A stretch of 64,000 nt of DNA from Myxococcales bacterium 68-20 (GCA_001899635.1 MKVQ01000044.1:62001-126000), one strand, 5' to 3'; positions 8,412 through 17,858 are shown, numbered from the stretch's first letter. The notes: generated by a model not told the origin, from the sequence alone. A program made the numbers and translations.

Positions 8412-9800
8412 ATGCGCTTTCCGCCGGCCCCGAGGCACTCCGCGGCATGGAGCACGTGGCAGTGGCTACGCGCTCCGTATCCCTACCTCGACCTGCTCGT
8501 GAAGGACCTCGGCGAGACCTTTACGATGCGGCTGCTCAGGTTCAAGCTCGTCGTCTTCACCAATCCCGAGCACGTGAAGGAGGTCTTCCTCGACAATGGG
8601 GAGACGCTCGAGGCGGGGCGCTTCAACCAGACGCTCGCGCCGCTCCTCGGCGATCGCTCCGTGCTCATGGTCGATGGTCAGAAGCACCGTCGAAAGAGGA
8701 AGCTCCTGCTCCCTCCGTTCCTCGGAGAGCGGATGCAGGTCTACGGGAAGACGATGCTCGACGTCACGGACGACGCGATCGACTCCTTCCCGCACGGCAA
8801 GGCGTTCTCGCTCCACGAGCCGATGCAGGACATCACCCTCCGCGTGATCGTCCGGACGGTGTTCGGCTTCGAGGGCGCGCGTCTGGAGGAGATGGTTCGG
8901 GTCACCAAGCGCGTGCTGGAGCTCGGCACGTGGCCGCCGCTCTTGATCCCGTTCATGCAGGTCGATCTCGGTCGCTTCAGCCACTACGGGAGGTTCCTCC
9001 GCGCAGTGGAGGAGAGCGACGGCATCCTCTACGACGAGATCCGGCGCCGCCGTCGGGACGGGACACGAGGTCCCGACATCCTCTCGCTCCTCCTCGATGC
9101 GCGCGACGAGGACGGCTCGCCGATGTCCGACGAGGAGCTCCGCGACGAGCTCGTCACGCTCCTCGTCGCCGGCCACGAGACGAGCGCCACCGGGCTCACG
9201 TGGGCGATGCGCTGGCTGCTCGAGTCGCCCGAGATCCTGCACGACCTCCGCGCCGAGCTCGAAGCGCTCGGACCCGATCCGGCCCCCGAGGCGCTCGCGA
9301 AGTCTGCGCTGCTCGATGCCGTCGCTCGCGAGGCGCTCCGTCTCGTCCCGGTGATCCCGATCGTCGGCCGTGTCCTCGCCCAGGATCGGACGATCGGCGG
9401 CTGGGACCTGAAGAAGGACGACATCGTCGTCTGCTCGATCTACCTCGCGCAGCGCCGCCCCGACGCGTTCCCGGATCCGGAGCGTTTCGATCCGCGACGC
9501 TTCCTCGACAAGAAACTCTCTGCGTACGAGTTCTTCCCCTTCGGCGGCGGCATACGCCGATGCATCGGGATGGCGTTCGCGCTCTACGAGATGAAGATGG
9601 TCCTCGCACGCCTCGCGACGCGGACGGAGCTCGCGCTGGAGCAAGGGCGGGCGCTCGGGATGAGCCGTCGATCGATCACGATCACGCCGACCGACGGGCT
9701 CCGCGTGATCCTGCGGAAGCGACGGCCACGCGCGAGCCCATCCGGCTCGCCCCGCGCCGCCGTCGCGAAGACGCCGGAGATGCAGTCGGCAGCGACATAG
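8412..9800 (+). CDS. Cytochrome P450
   Basis: I-helix AGHETSATGLTW, ExxR (EALR), heme loop FPFGGGIRRCIGMAFA. Confidence 0.95.
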   Translation: MRFPPAPRHSAAWSTWQWLRAPYPYLDLLVKDLGETFTMRLLRFKLVVFTNPEHVKEVFLDNGETLEAGRFNQTLAPLLGDRSVLMVDGQKHRRKRKLLLPPFLGERMQVYGKTMLDVTDDAIDSFPHGKAFSLHEPMQDITLRVIVRTVFGFEGARLEEMVRVTKRVLELGTWPPLLIPFMQVDLGRFSHYGRFLRAVEESDGILYDEIRRRRRDGTRGPDILSLLLDARDEDGSPMSDEELRDELVTLLVAGHETSATGLTWAMRWLLESPEILHDLRAELEALGPDPAPEALAKSALLDAVAREALRLVPVIPIVGRVLAQDRTIGGWDLKKDDIVVCSIYLAQRRPDAFPDPERFDPRRFLDKKLSAYEFFPFGGGIRRCIGMAFALYEMKMVLARLATRTELALEQGRALGMSRRSITITPTDGLRVILRKRRPRASPSGSPRAAVAKTPEMQSAAT

Positions 9801-9819
9801 GTTGGGCTTCGCGCCCAAC
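9801..9819. terminator. Hairpin after P450 gene (GTTGGGC-TTCGC-GCCCAAC)
   Basis: 7-bp perfect stem, 5-nt loop, immediately after the stop; no T-tract. Confidence 0.5.
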
Positions 9820-9965
9820 GACCCGCCGCGGTGCGCCGTCGAATTTTTCCTTCGAGGCTGGATCACAGCGGATCCGTCAGCACGGGCCGACGCCGATCTG
9901 GTTCGGCGCTTTTCTCGCGTGATTTCGAAGGGGGCAATGTAGGCAACCGTGGCCTGGGCGTTGCT

Positions 9966-11732
9966 ATGCTCGAGCTCGTGCGCTCGGCTCTCTTCCCACT
10001 CGCCCTCGTCGCCTCGACCCTCTTCGGAGCGACCATCCTCACGCCCGCATGCGGCACCCCCGGAGAGGAAGACGTCGTCGACGAGGTCGCCGGCGAGGAC
10101 GCTTACACGCTCGAGGGGACCTGCGATGGCCTCCCGCGTCTGAAGACGCTGAAGACGCCGCCGGGGGTTTGCGTCGGTCTCGTTGCCAACGGCTTCACCT
10201 ACGCGCGCGGCATCGCCGAGCTCCCGAGCGGAGACCTCGTGCTCGCAGAGATGGGCGGCTGGGCGCAGGACCGCGGCTCGGTGTGGCTGCTTCGTCGCCT
10301 TGCGGACAAGTCGTACTCGCGAACGCGCATCGCGAAGCTGATCGACAAGCCGAGCGGCGTCGCCGTCGGCCCCGACGGGCTGCCGTACATCGGCACGCCC
10401 AAGGGCATCTTCCGCTTCGATCCGTACGAGCAGACCGTCGACCCGATCCCTAGGACGGGGAAGTTCCGCGCGTCACCCGACTACAAGCAGCCGCGCTTCA
10501 AGGTCGTGATCGACGACCTGCCCGGCACCGGCCGCCACCCGCTCTCGAAGTTCGTCTTCGACAAGCGCGATGTGTGGACGATCTTCGCGAACGTCGGCTC
10601 CGTGTCGGACGTCTGCGAGCAGGGCGCGGGCGCGCGCCCACCGGCGGGCTATCCGCTGCCATGCCCCGAGGCCGACGGCGCGAAACCGCACGGCGTCATC
10701 CGGAAGTACGTCCTCGCCGGACCCGATCGCGTCGCCACGGGCCACACCGTGATCGCGAAGGGCCTTCGCAACTCGATGGCGCTCGCCGTTCATCCCCGCT
10801 CGAACGCGCTCATCCAGGCGGAGAACTCGCGCGACTCGATCAACAAGCACCAGGCGTCGCTCACGGACAGCGAGGGCGATCTCCCGCACGAGGAGCTCAA
10901 CGTCATCGTGCCCGGCGCTCACTACGGCTGGCCGTACTGCTACGACAACGGCGCGCCGAACCCCGAGTACCGCGGACGCGTCGACTGCTCACGTTACACG
11001 AACCCGGCGCTCCTCTTGCCGGGCCACGCGTCGCCGCTCGGCATGACCTACTACACGGGGACGATGTTCCCCGCGGCCTACCGCAACAACCTCATCGTCG
11101 CGTATCACGGCTACCGCGCGAACGGTCACCGGCTCGTCGTCGTCCCCGTCGACGCCAATGGCGTCCCCGGCTCCGGCGAGCCGCTCGACATCATCCGCGG
11201 ATGGGAGAAGAGCGCTGACGGTCGCGAGCCGCTCGGCTCTCCGGTCGACGTTCTCGCCGCCAAGGACGGCTCGCTCTACGTCACCGAAGACAAGAACGGG
11301 ACCGTCCTTCGCGTGTTCTTCGATCCCGCGGCCGGCAATGGAGCGCCGATGCGTCCGCTCCCGGCGACGCAGCCGCAGGCCAGCCCCGAGGAGCAGCAGC
11401 GCTGCGCTCAGCTCGCGCGTCGGACCGACTCGTTCTCCCGCGTGCAGCGAGACGTCATCGATACCGCGTGCGTGAGCTGTCACGGAGTCGGGCCGGGATA
11501 TGCCGGCGGTCTCCGGCTCGACAAGTGCGACGCCGTCGGCAACGCGCAGCGCCTCCGCGCGCCGCGTACGGGCAACCGCCCGCCGTACGTGCAACCGAAC
11601 CGACTCGATAGCGAGCTCGTCCTCAGGATCAAGGGGCAGGGCTACCCGCAGATGCCCGCCGGCGGCCTGAACCCCGAGCAGCTCGGCGAAGTCGAGAGCT
11701 GGATCAACGCCGGAGCGCCGCTGCCCCAGTGA
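9966..11732 (+). CDS. Sorbosone/glucose-dehydrogenase-type (PQQ-dependent family) lipoprotein with C-terminal cytochrome c motif
   Basis: Signal peptide, beta-propeller sequence (NVIVPGAHYGWPYCYDNGAPNPEYRG, SPLGMTYYTGTMFPAAYRNNLIVAYHGYRANGHRLV), heme c motif ACVSCHG near the C-terminus. Confidence 0.85.
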   Translation: MLELVRSALFPLALVASTLFGATILTPACGTPGEEDVVDEVAGEDAYTLEGTCDGLPRLKTLKTPPGVCVGLVANGFTYARGIAELPSGDLVLAEMGGWAQDRGSVWLLRRLADKSYSRTRIAKLIDKPSGVAVGPDGLPYIGTPKGIFRFDPYEQTVDPIPRTGKFRASPDYKQPRFKVVIDDLPGTGRHPLSKFVFDKRDVWTIFANVGSVSDVCEQGAGARPPAGYPLPCPEADGAKPHGVIRKYVLAGPDRVATGHTVIAKGLRNSMALAVHPRSNALIQAENSRDSINKHQASLTDSEGDLPHEELNVIVPGAHYGWPYCYDNGAPNPEYRGRVDCSRYTNPALLLPGHASPLGMTYYTGTMFPAAYRNNLIVAYHGYRANGHRLVVVPVDANGVPGSGEPLDIIRGWEKSADGREPLGSPVDVLAAKDGSLYVTEDKNGTVLRVFFDPAAGNGAPMRPLPATQPQASPEEQQRCAQLARRTDSFSRVQRDVIDTACVSCHGVGPGYAGGLRLDKCDAVGNAQRLRAPRTGNRPPYVQPNRLDSELVLRIKGQGYPQMPAGGLNPEQLGEVESWINAGAPLPQ

Positions 11733-11778
11733 CGCCTCTGCCGTTCGCGAACGCGAAGTCGAGGCACTTCTGCGGGTG

Positions 11779-11799
11779 GTTTGGGCGCGAGGCCCAAAC
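11779..11799. terminator. Hairpin between dehydrogenase and pqqA (GTTTGGGC-GCGAG-GCCCAAAC)
   Basis: 8-bp perfect stem, 5-nt loop. Confidence 0.45.
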
Positions 11800-11846
11800 T
11801 GCTGGACACCCCCCTGAATCGAGTCAGAATCACGGCAGGTAAGACG

Positions 11847-12005
11847 ATGAGCTGGACCAAGCCCGAAGCCACCGAGATCAAGATGGACGCCGAGATCTCG
11901 TCGTATCAGGACGACAGCTACGATCCGTTGAAGGACGGACCGCTCTTCGTGAAGAGCGAGCAGCCGGCGGAGACGGAGCTCGACGTCGTCATCCCTCGCG
12001 CCTGA
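11847..12005 (+). CDS. pqqA: PqqA-like precursor peptide with long C-terminal extension
   Basis: MSWTKPEATEIKMDAEISSYQDD...: W-x-x-P, E-I and the ExxxY crosslink motif spaced as in PqqA (E16/Y20); 52 aa total; pqqBCDE nearby. Confidence 0.8.
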   Translation: MSWTKPEATEIKMDAEISSYQDDSYDPLKDGPLFVKSEQPAETELDVVIPRA

Positions 12006-12123
12006 TCGACCGTCTTCCCCCGCGATTCATCGCCCCGGTCGCGTGACCGAGGACTCACCCACGTTCGACGAAAGGTCGGCGGGGCTGAGCGCCCACGCGC
12101 GAAGCGCAGCGTGCGGCGAGGCG

Positions 12124-12222
12124 CGGCTCGTGAAACGGCGATGCGCCTAGCGGCAGAGGCTCGGCGAGCGCGGGTCGGCTCGGCCCGGCTCGTGAAACGG
12201 CGATGCGCCTAGCGGCAGAGGC
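12124..12222. repeat. Imperfect tandem duplication (~62-bp period) of the 3' end of the HEAT-repeat gene
   Basis: CGGCTCGTGAAACGGCGATGCGCCTAGCGGCAGAGGC occurs at 12124 and again at 12186; the second copy holds the stop codon. Confidence 0.85.
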
Positions 12223-14695
12223 CCGGCTCGGCGAGCGCGCGCTCGGCGGCACGGCGTAGCGGCATCCGTACTTCCTTCGCTCGGAGCGGCGCGAGGCGCT
12301 TCTCGAGATCGGCGGGGCGAAGGGCGGAGAGCGCGTCGATCGCCGCCATGCCGAGGCGCTCGTCCGCCTCGTCGACCGGCGAGCGCGCGAGGTGCGCGAG
12401 CTTGGTCAGCCGATCGGCGGCGCTCCTCACGCACATCGCGCCGAGCGTTCGCGCGGCGAGGGCTCGGACCTCGACGTCCTCTTTGCCGTCGTCGAGGCGC
12501 TCGCGGATCTTCTCTGCCTGCTTGGTCGCGCGGAGGTTGCCGAGCGCGGCGATCGCGGCGCCGCGGACCTTCGGGCTCCCGTCGGCGAGCGCAGAGGCAA
12601 GCGCGTTCTGACCCGGGCCGTCCTCGGGGATCGCGCCGAGGGCCTCCGCGGCGGCCACGCGGACGAACGTCCACACGTCGCTCGTGAGCGCGTTCGTGGC
12701 GGCGCTGGAGCCCGCCGGGATCTTGCCGAGCGCGATCGCCCGGAGCGCGGCCTCGCGCACGCGTGGCTCCGGATCGGAAGCGGCGGCGACGAGCGTCGGG
12801 ACGAGCGGTGCGATGCCGGCAGAGAGCTCGACGGCGCGCATGCGGACCGGCCAGTCCGGATCGTGTCGAACGAGCTCCGCGAGACGCGTGAGCTCGCCGC
12901 TCGTCGCGTCGGACGAGCGGGCGAGCTGGGAGAGCGGCTGCGCGACGAGGTAGCGCGTCGGCATGTCGGGCGAGGAGCGGAGTACGTCGGCGATCGCGGC
13001 GCCCGACTCCGGTCGGAGCTCCGCGAGCTTCGAGCCCATCGCCCGAAGCAGATCGAGGCGTGCCGCCGGTGTGAGGTCTTTCTTCGACACGAGCGCGAGC
13101 AGCTTCTCGCGCGGTGAAGAGACCGCCGCGCGCGCGAAGGCTCCGCGCAGCGCGCGCCGTGTCTCGGTGTTGCCCTTGCCGAGCTGCTCACCGATCGGAT
13201 CGAGCGCGGCGGCCGGAGCGATCGTCGCGAGGAGCGGCGCCGACGCGGCGCGCCTGGGCTCGTCGCCTTCGCGCACCGCCGTCGCGAGAGCGTCGGTCGC
13301 GGCCTTGCCGCAGCGCTCGACGCGTCCGAGCGCGCGCTTCCGGACCTCCGACTCCTTGTCGGCGAGTGCGTGCGTGAGCAGCTCCATCGCCGTGCCCTCG
13401 CACGACCCGGCGCTCGCGGCGACGTCGACGGCGAGCGCGCGACCGCGCGCGTCGAGCGAGCCCCAACGCTTCGAGACCGCGGCGAGCCCTTGATCGCCGC
13501 CGCGACGGAGGAGCGCTGCCGCCTCTTCGGCGCGCGGCCCGGCGAGCTCCTTCGCTACGTCGTCCATGGTCGCGTGGTCGACGTCGAACTTCGTCACGGC
13601 GGAGATCTCCGCGAACGAGACCTCGGGCGCGCCGAGGTTGCGCGTGTACGCTTCGTCGAGCACGACGGCGACGCACGTCGTCTGCACTGGCTCGGGGAGG
13701 GGGACCTCGTAGCTCGCGCCCGGCTTCATCCACGCGTCTTCGGGCATCGTGACGTGAAAGAGCTTCTGATCGGTCGCGAGGAAGAACGTCCGCGGCGCGG
13801 CGCCGTCGGGACTCGGCGCGGTTGGCGCATCCGGAGCGATCGTCACGACGACGCCGTGGATCGGAACCTCGGACGGCGCGCGCATCGTGGCGAACTCTCC
13901 GTGGCCGTCGCCGGGTCGCTTCTCGCTCCACGTGGTGTCGGGCTTCCCGTCGGTGAGCGCTTGGGCTCCAGGCGCGCTGCCGCCGGTCGCGAGGAGCACG
14001 CGCGCGAGCGGTGCCGGCGTCGACGCCGACGCCGCGCGCGCCTGCGCGACGACACGGGCCGCACCGTCACGCTCCTTCTTCTCGATGCGATGAAGGGTGG
14101 CGCCACGGAGCTTCATCGACCTCGGATCGAGCCCGCGTGCGCCGAGCGGCGTCGTCGCCTGCCCGCAGATGCGCGTGTCCTCGCGCGCCTCGGCGACGAT
14201 CACGAACTTCGATTTCGATTCGCCTTCGCTCGGGCCGGCGGGCCGGTCGTAGAAGAGGACGACGTTTCCGTTCCGATCGCCCTCTTCTCCGCGCGTGTAG
14301 CCGGTGAGGCCCGCGAAGATCGGCTCGCCGTCGTTGCCTGCGAGGATCGCCTCGAACGCGAGGTCCTTTCTGAGCGCGTCCGCCACCCGGACGTGGATCA
14401 CGCTTCGGCCTTCGCCGATCGCGATCACCTCCATCGTCCGATGCGCGAGATCGAGCCGCGAGCGCTCGATCGGGATCGGGATCGATTGCTTCGTGCCGCC
14501 GGTGCCGTCGCAGGTGGCCGCCTTGCAGCGACGCACCTCGAGCACGCCCGCCTCCGGATCGATCACGGCCTCGATCGCGTCGAGCCCTCCGCCGGCGCGC
14601 GCCGTCACGCGCGGTCCGCCCGCCTGCGCCGAGCCGCTCGCGAGGGCGAGGGTCAGAGACGCGGTGACGGCGGCGGTTCGAACGCGGGCTCTCAT
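12209..14695 (-). CDS. Secreted HEAT-repeat protein with discoidin-like N-terminal part
   Basis: Signal peptide MRARVRTAAVTASLTLALASGSAQA, TDGKPDTTWSE, many HEAT units (VRxAALRAIA, VRVAAAEALGAI, VRGAAIAALGNL). Confidence 0.85.
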   Translation of the reverse strand: MRARVRTAAVTASLTLALASGSAQAGGPRVTARAGGGLDAIEAVIDPEAGVLEVRRCKAATCDGTGGTKQSIPIPIERSRLDLAHRTMEVIAIGEGRSVIHVRVADALRKDLAFEAILAGNDGEPIFAGLTGYTRGEEGDRNGNVVLFYDRPAGPSEGESKSKFVIVAEAREDTRICGQATTPLGARGLDPRSMKLRGATLHRIEKKERDGAARVVAQARAASASTPAPLARVLLATGGSAPGAQALTDGKPDTTWSEKRPGDGHGEFATMRAPSEVPIHGVVVTIAPDAPTAPSPDGAAPRTFFLATDQKLFHVTMPEDAWMKPGASYEVPLPEPVQTTCVAVVLDEAYTRNLGAPEVSFAEISAVTKFDVDHATMDDVAKELAGPRAEEAAALLRRGGDQGLAAVSKRWGSLDARGRALAVDVAASAGSCEGTAMELLTHALADKESEVRKRALGRVERCGKAATDALATAVREGDEPRRAASAPLLATIAPAAALDPIGEQLGKGNTETRRALRGAFARAAVSSPREKLLALVSKKDLTPAARLDLLRAMGSKLAELRPESGAAIADVLRSSPDMPTRYLVAQPLSQLARSSDATSGELTRLAELVRHDPDWPVRMRAVELSAGIAPLVPTLVAAASDPEPRVREAALRAIALGKIPAGSSAATNALTSDVWTFVRVAAAEALGAIPEDGPGQNALASALADGSPKVRGAAIAALGNLRATKQAEKIRERLDDGKEDVEVRALAARTLGAMCVRSAADRLTKLAHLARSPVDEADERLGMAAIDALSALRPADLEKRLAPLRAKEVRMPLRRAAERALAEPGLCR

Positions 14696-14813
14696 CGGCA
14701 ACACCTCGAAATGGTTGGGAGACCAAGTACCGTAACGCCCGGCTCTCTGCGAGCGCGCGCCCCCCATCCAGGCATGTAGGCACAGCCTTTTGTTTGCCCG
14801 GGGACGGCCGAGC

Positions 14814-16235
14814 ATGTCACACGAAACGCCCATGCGGCGGAAACCTTTGGTAGCCGCGGCGGTCGGTGTGCCGCTCGCGATTGCGCTCGCCGTCCTGCTC
14901 GTCCGTCGCCAGGTCCCCGTGGAACCGGGCGGACCGTCGATCGCGAAGCTGAGCGGTAAGGCTGCCACTGCCGCCGCCGTGGCGCCGCCGCCGCCGACCC
15001 TCGCCGGGCTCGATCTCACGAAGATCGACGTGAAGGACCAGGGCGTCACGGCCCCGCTGCCGGACAAGCGGACGGCCAAGCTCGCGATCGACCCGGCGCT
15101 ACAGCGCGTCGCCGAGAACGTCATGTCGATGCACCACCTGCCCGAGGCGACGGTCGTCGTGATGGACGTCGAGACCGGCAAGGTGATCGCCTACGCGAGC
15201 CACATCGAGAAGGGACCGAAGCGCGATCTCGCCGTCGAGGCGACCGCGCCGGCGGCCAGCATCTTCAAGGTCGTGACCGGCACGTCGCTCGTCGAGAACG
15301 CGAACGCGACCGCCGATCAGCGAGAGTGTTACTCCGGGGGCGAGCAGCGGATCCTCGCGCACGACCTCGTGCCCGACCCGCGGCGCGACCGCTGGTGCAC
15401 GACGCTCGGCGGCGCGATGGGCCGAAGCATCAACACCGTCTTCGCGCGTCTCGCACTCGCAAACCTCAAGCCTGCGGAGCTCGACGCAACCGCGAGGTCG
15501 CTCGGCTTCGGCAGTGCGCTCCCGTTCGACGTCCCCGTCCAGCCGAGCGCGGCGAGGTTCCCCGACGATCAGCTCGGCTTCGCGCGTACGGCCGCGGGCT
15601 TCTGGAACACGACGCTCTCGCCGCTCCACGCCGCGTGGATCGGAGCGGCGATCGCGCGCGGCGGCGAGCCGGTGCGACCCGTGTTGGCGACCGACATCGT
15701 CGAAGACGGCAAGGTCGTCTGGAGCGCGCCGACGAACCTGGCTCAGAAGCGCGTGATGAAGAGCGACACCGCGCGCGCCGTCACGACGATGATGGACATG
15801 ACGGTGAGCGACGGGACGTCCTACCGCGCCTTCCACGATCCGAAGGGGCGTTCCTTCCTCCCCAACGTCGCCGTCGCCGGGAAGACGGGGACGCTCACCG
15901 ACGCCGCGGCCCAGCGTTACTACACGTGGTTCGCCGGCTTCGCCCCGAGCCGACCGATCGTGCTTCCCGCCGAGGCCCAGAAGGACGGCCACGAGCCCTC
16001 GCAGCCGCGAAAGGTCTCGTTCGGCGTCCTCGTCGTCAATGATGCGAAGTGGACCATCAAGGCGAACGTCCTCGCGCGCGAGGTCCTTCGTGCCTACTTC
16101 GCAGGGCAACATGTTCCCGGCGTGAGCGCGCCGCGCACCGAGCGGCGCGAGCGAGCCGATCAGGCTCGCGAAGGCCGTCCGCCCGCGACGTCGACGACGC
16201 CCGCGACGAAGCAGCGCCGGCAACGCGGCTCGTAG
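14814..16235 (+). CDS. Penicillin-binding-protein-type transpeptidase, membrane anchored
   Basis: N-terminal TM, SxxK (ASIFK), SxN (RSINT), KTGT (AGKTGTLTD). Confidence 0.88.
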   Translation: MSHETPMRRKPLVAAAVGVPLAIALAVLLVRRQVPVEPGGPSIAKLSGKAATAAAVAPPPPTLAGLDLTKIDVKDQGVTAPLPDKRTAKLAIDPALQRVAENVMSMHHLPEATVVVMDVETGKVIAYASHIEKGPKRDLAVEATAPAASIFKVVTGTSLVENANATADQRECYSGGEQRILAHDLVPDPRRDRWCTTLGGAMGRSINTVFARLALANLKPAELDATARSLGFGSALPFDVPVQPSAARFPDDQLGFARTAAGFWNTTLSPLHAAWIGAAIARGGEPVRPVLATDIVEDGKVVWSAPTNLAQKRVMKSDTARAVTTMMDMTVSDGTSYRAFHDPKGRSFLPNVAVAGKTGTLTDAAAQRYYTWFAGFAPSRPIVLPAEAQKDGHEPSQPRKVSFGVLVVNDAKWTIKANVLAREVLRAYFAGQHVPGVSAPRTERRERADQAREGRPPATSTTPATKQRRQRGS

Positions 16236-16819
16236 TCTGCTGCGCCGCCGACGAAGAGCTGACCTTCCATTCCGACGAGCCGCTGCGAGCGGCATGCCGC
16301 GGCCCCGCACCGCGAGCAGACGGCCTGGAGCTTCGTGACGTATTCGGCCACGCTCATCAGGGCAGGCATCGGACCAAACGGCTTGCCGCGGTAGTCCTGA
16401 TCGAGCCCGGCGCAGATGACGCGGACGCCTGCGTTCGCGAGCTTCTCGGCCGCGTCGACGAGCGTGTCGTCGAAGAACTGCGCCTCGTCGATGCCGACGA
16501 CGTCCGGCGGGCTCTCGAGGTTCACGAAGGTGAAGATCTCCGCAGCGGAGGCGATCGCGGTTGCCTCCGCTTTGATCCCCTCGTGGCTGACGACCTTCAC
16601 GTCGTCGTAGCGATTGTCGATGCGCGGCTTGAAGAGGACGACACGTCGCCGCGCGAGCCGAGCCCGCTTCACTCGGCGAAGCAGCTCCTCTGTCTTCCCA
16701 CTGAACATCGAGCCGCACACGACCTCGACGCACCCAAGACGCTCGCTCGAGCTCGAGACGGTTCGAGACGCGAGGTGCTCACCATGCTCGCCATCGGGCA
16801 AACGCATCCAGCGCCGCAT
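16160..16819 (-). CDS. tdk: Thymidine kinase
   Basis: GSMFSGKTEELLRRVKRA, VVGIDEAQFFD, Zn-binding CSRCGAAA...CRRC. Confidence 0.94.
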   Translation of the reverse strand: MRRWMRLPDGEHGEHLASRTVSSSSERLGCVEVVCGSMFSGKTEELLRRVKRARLARRRVVLFKPRIDNRYDDVKVVSHEGIKAEATAIASAAEIFTFVNLESPPDVVGIDEAQFFDDTLVDAAEKLANAGVRVICAGLDQDYRGKPFGPMPALMSVAEYVTKLQAVCSRCGAAACRSQRLVGMEGQLFVGGAADYEPRCRRCFVAGVVDVAGGRPSRA

Positions 16820-17222
16820 ACTCGGCGCCTGCCGTGACGACAAGAGACCTCGTGTTCGCGTTGTTCGCGTTGTTCGCGTGGACGAACGCCGCTCGCGGCG
16901 CCTGCCCCGGGCCGACCGTCGATTGACGCGGCCCGTCACCGGTGTCGGCTCGTCGACGCGCGGCGACACGTGCGCAAACCTGAGGTCTCATCCGACACCC
17001 GCTTCCCTGTGGCCGCGCCGTCAGACGAGGAAGACGCGGGGAGAGCGTGAACGGGAGGCCCCGAGGATGCCTCGAGCACGTATGCGCCGCCTCGCTCGCG
17101 ATTCGAATGTCCAGGTCGACTACCTGAACGAGCCGAGGCACTCGCTCCGAGGTGCGCTCGCTACGTCGCCCCGCGGCCCCGGGCCCGTAGACGCGGCCGA
17201 TAGCAATGCTAGATTGGGGGCT

Positions 17223-17471
17223 GTGGAAGTTGTCCTCCGCAAGCTCGGGAAGGGTTCGCGCGCCGTCGCCGGCCGCCTTGTCAGAGCGCCGAGGAAAGGT
17301 TCCGTGGTCGTCATCGAGTTCCCGGATGGGATGCACGAGTACGTGACGACGCCGGTGAAGCGCGTGCTTCGCCTCGCGGGACGTGAAGTCTTCTACATCG
17401 AGACGATCAACAGCCGTTATCGCCTCGAGGTCCGCGGTCGCGAAGACGCGCTCGCCGAGAGCGCGGGCTGA
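17223..17471 (+). CDS. Small conserved hypothetical protein
   Basis: GTG start; VEVVLRKLGKGSRAVAGRLVRAPRKGSVVVIEFPDGMHEYVTTPVKRVLRLAGREVFYIETINSRYRLEVRG. Confidence 0.6.
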   Translation: MEVVLRKLGKGSRAVAGRLVRAPRKGSVVVIEFPDGMHEYVTTPVKRVLRLAGREVFYIETINSRYRLEVRGREDALAESAG

Positions 17472-17592
17472 ACGCGGACGCCGAGCGCAGGCGCCGCCGG
17501 CCGCTCCCGCGCCCCGCGAGCACAGCCGTGGAAGCGCTCAGCCCCACTGCGACCTTGACGAAGAACGTCAAGTCGCGTTGGATGCGCCCCCC

Positions 17593-17754
17593 ATGGGTAA
17601 GTTCGACCGCAGGAATTCGCAGAAGATGAAGCGCCGCAAGGCGCAGTCAAAGAAGAAGGCGCGCCTCAAGCGCCTGCGCACCGCGTCCGCGAAGCCGGCC
17701 ACCTCGAAGAAGGCGGCCGCGAAGAAGTCGGCGCCGCCGAAGGCGCAGGCCTGA
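17593..17754 (+). CDS. Very basic Lys/Arg-rich 53-aa protein
   Basis: MGKFDRRNSQKMKRRKAQSKKKARLKRLRTASAKPATSKKAAAKKSAPPKAQA. Confidence 0.6.
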   Translation: MGKFDRRNSQKMKRRKAQSKKKARLKRLRTASAKPATSKKAAAKKSAPPKAQA

Positions 17755-17858
17755 GGGCCCGCGTCTCGTCTGGCACGCCGCGCTCTTTCGCGCTCAGCGG
17801 TTCTTTTCGGCGAGCACTTCCGCGTCCGTCAACGTGACGCGGAAGAAGCGCGCCGTTT

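Noticed and set aside
14696-15181. Upstream extension of the HEAT-repeat ORF to 15181
   Set aside because: A clear signal peptide starts at 14695; the extension is antisense to the transpeptidase gene.
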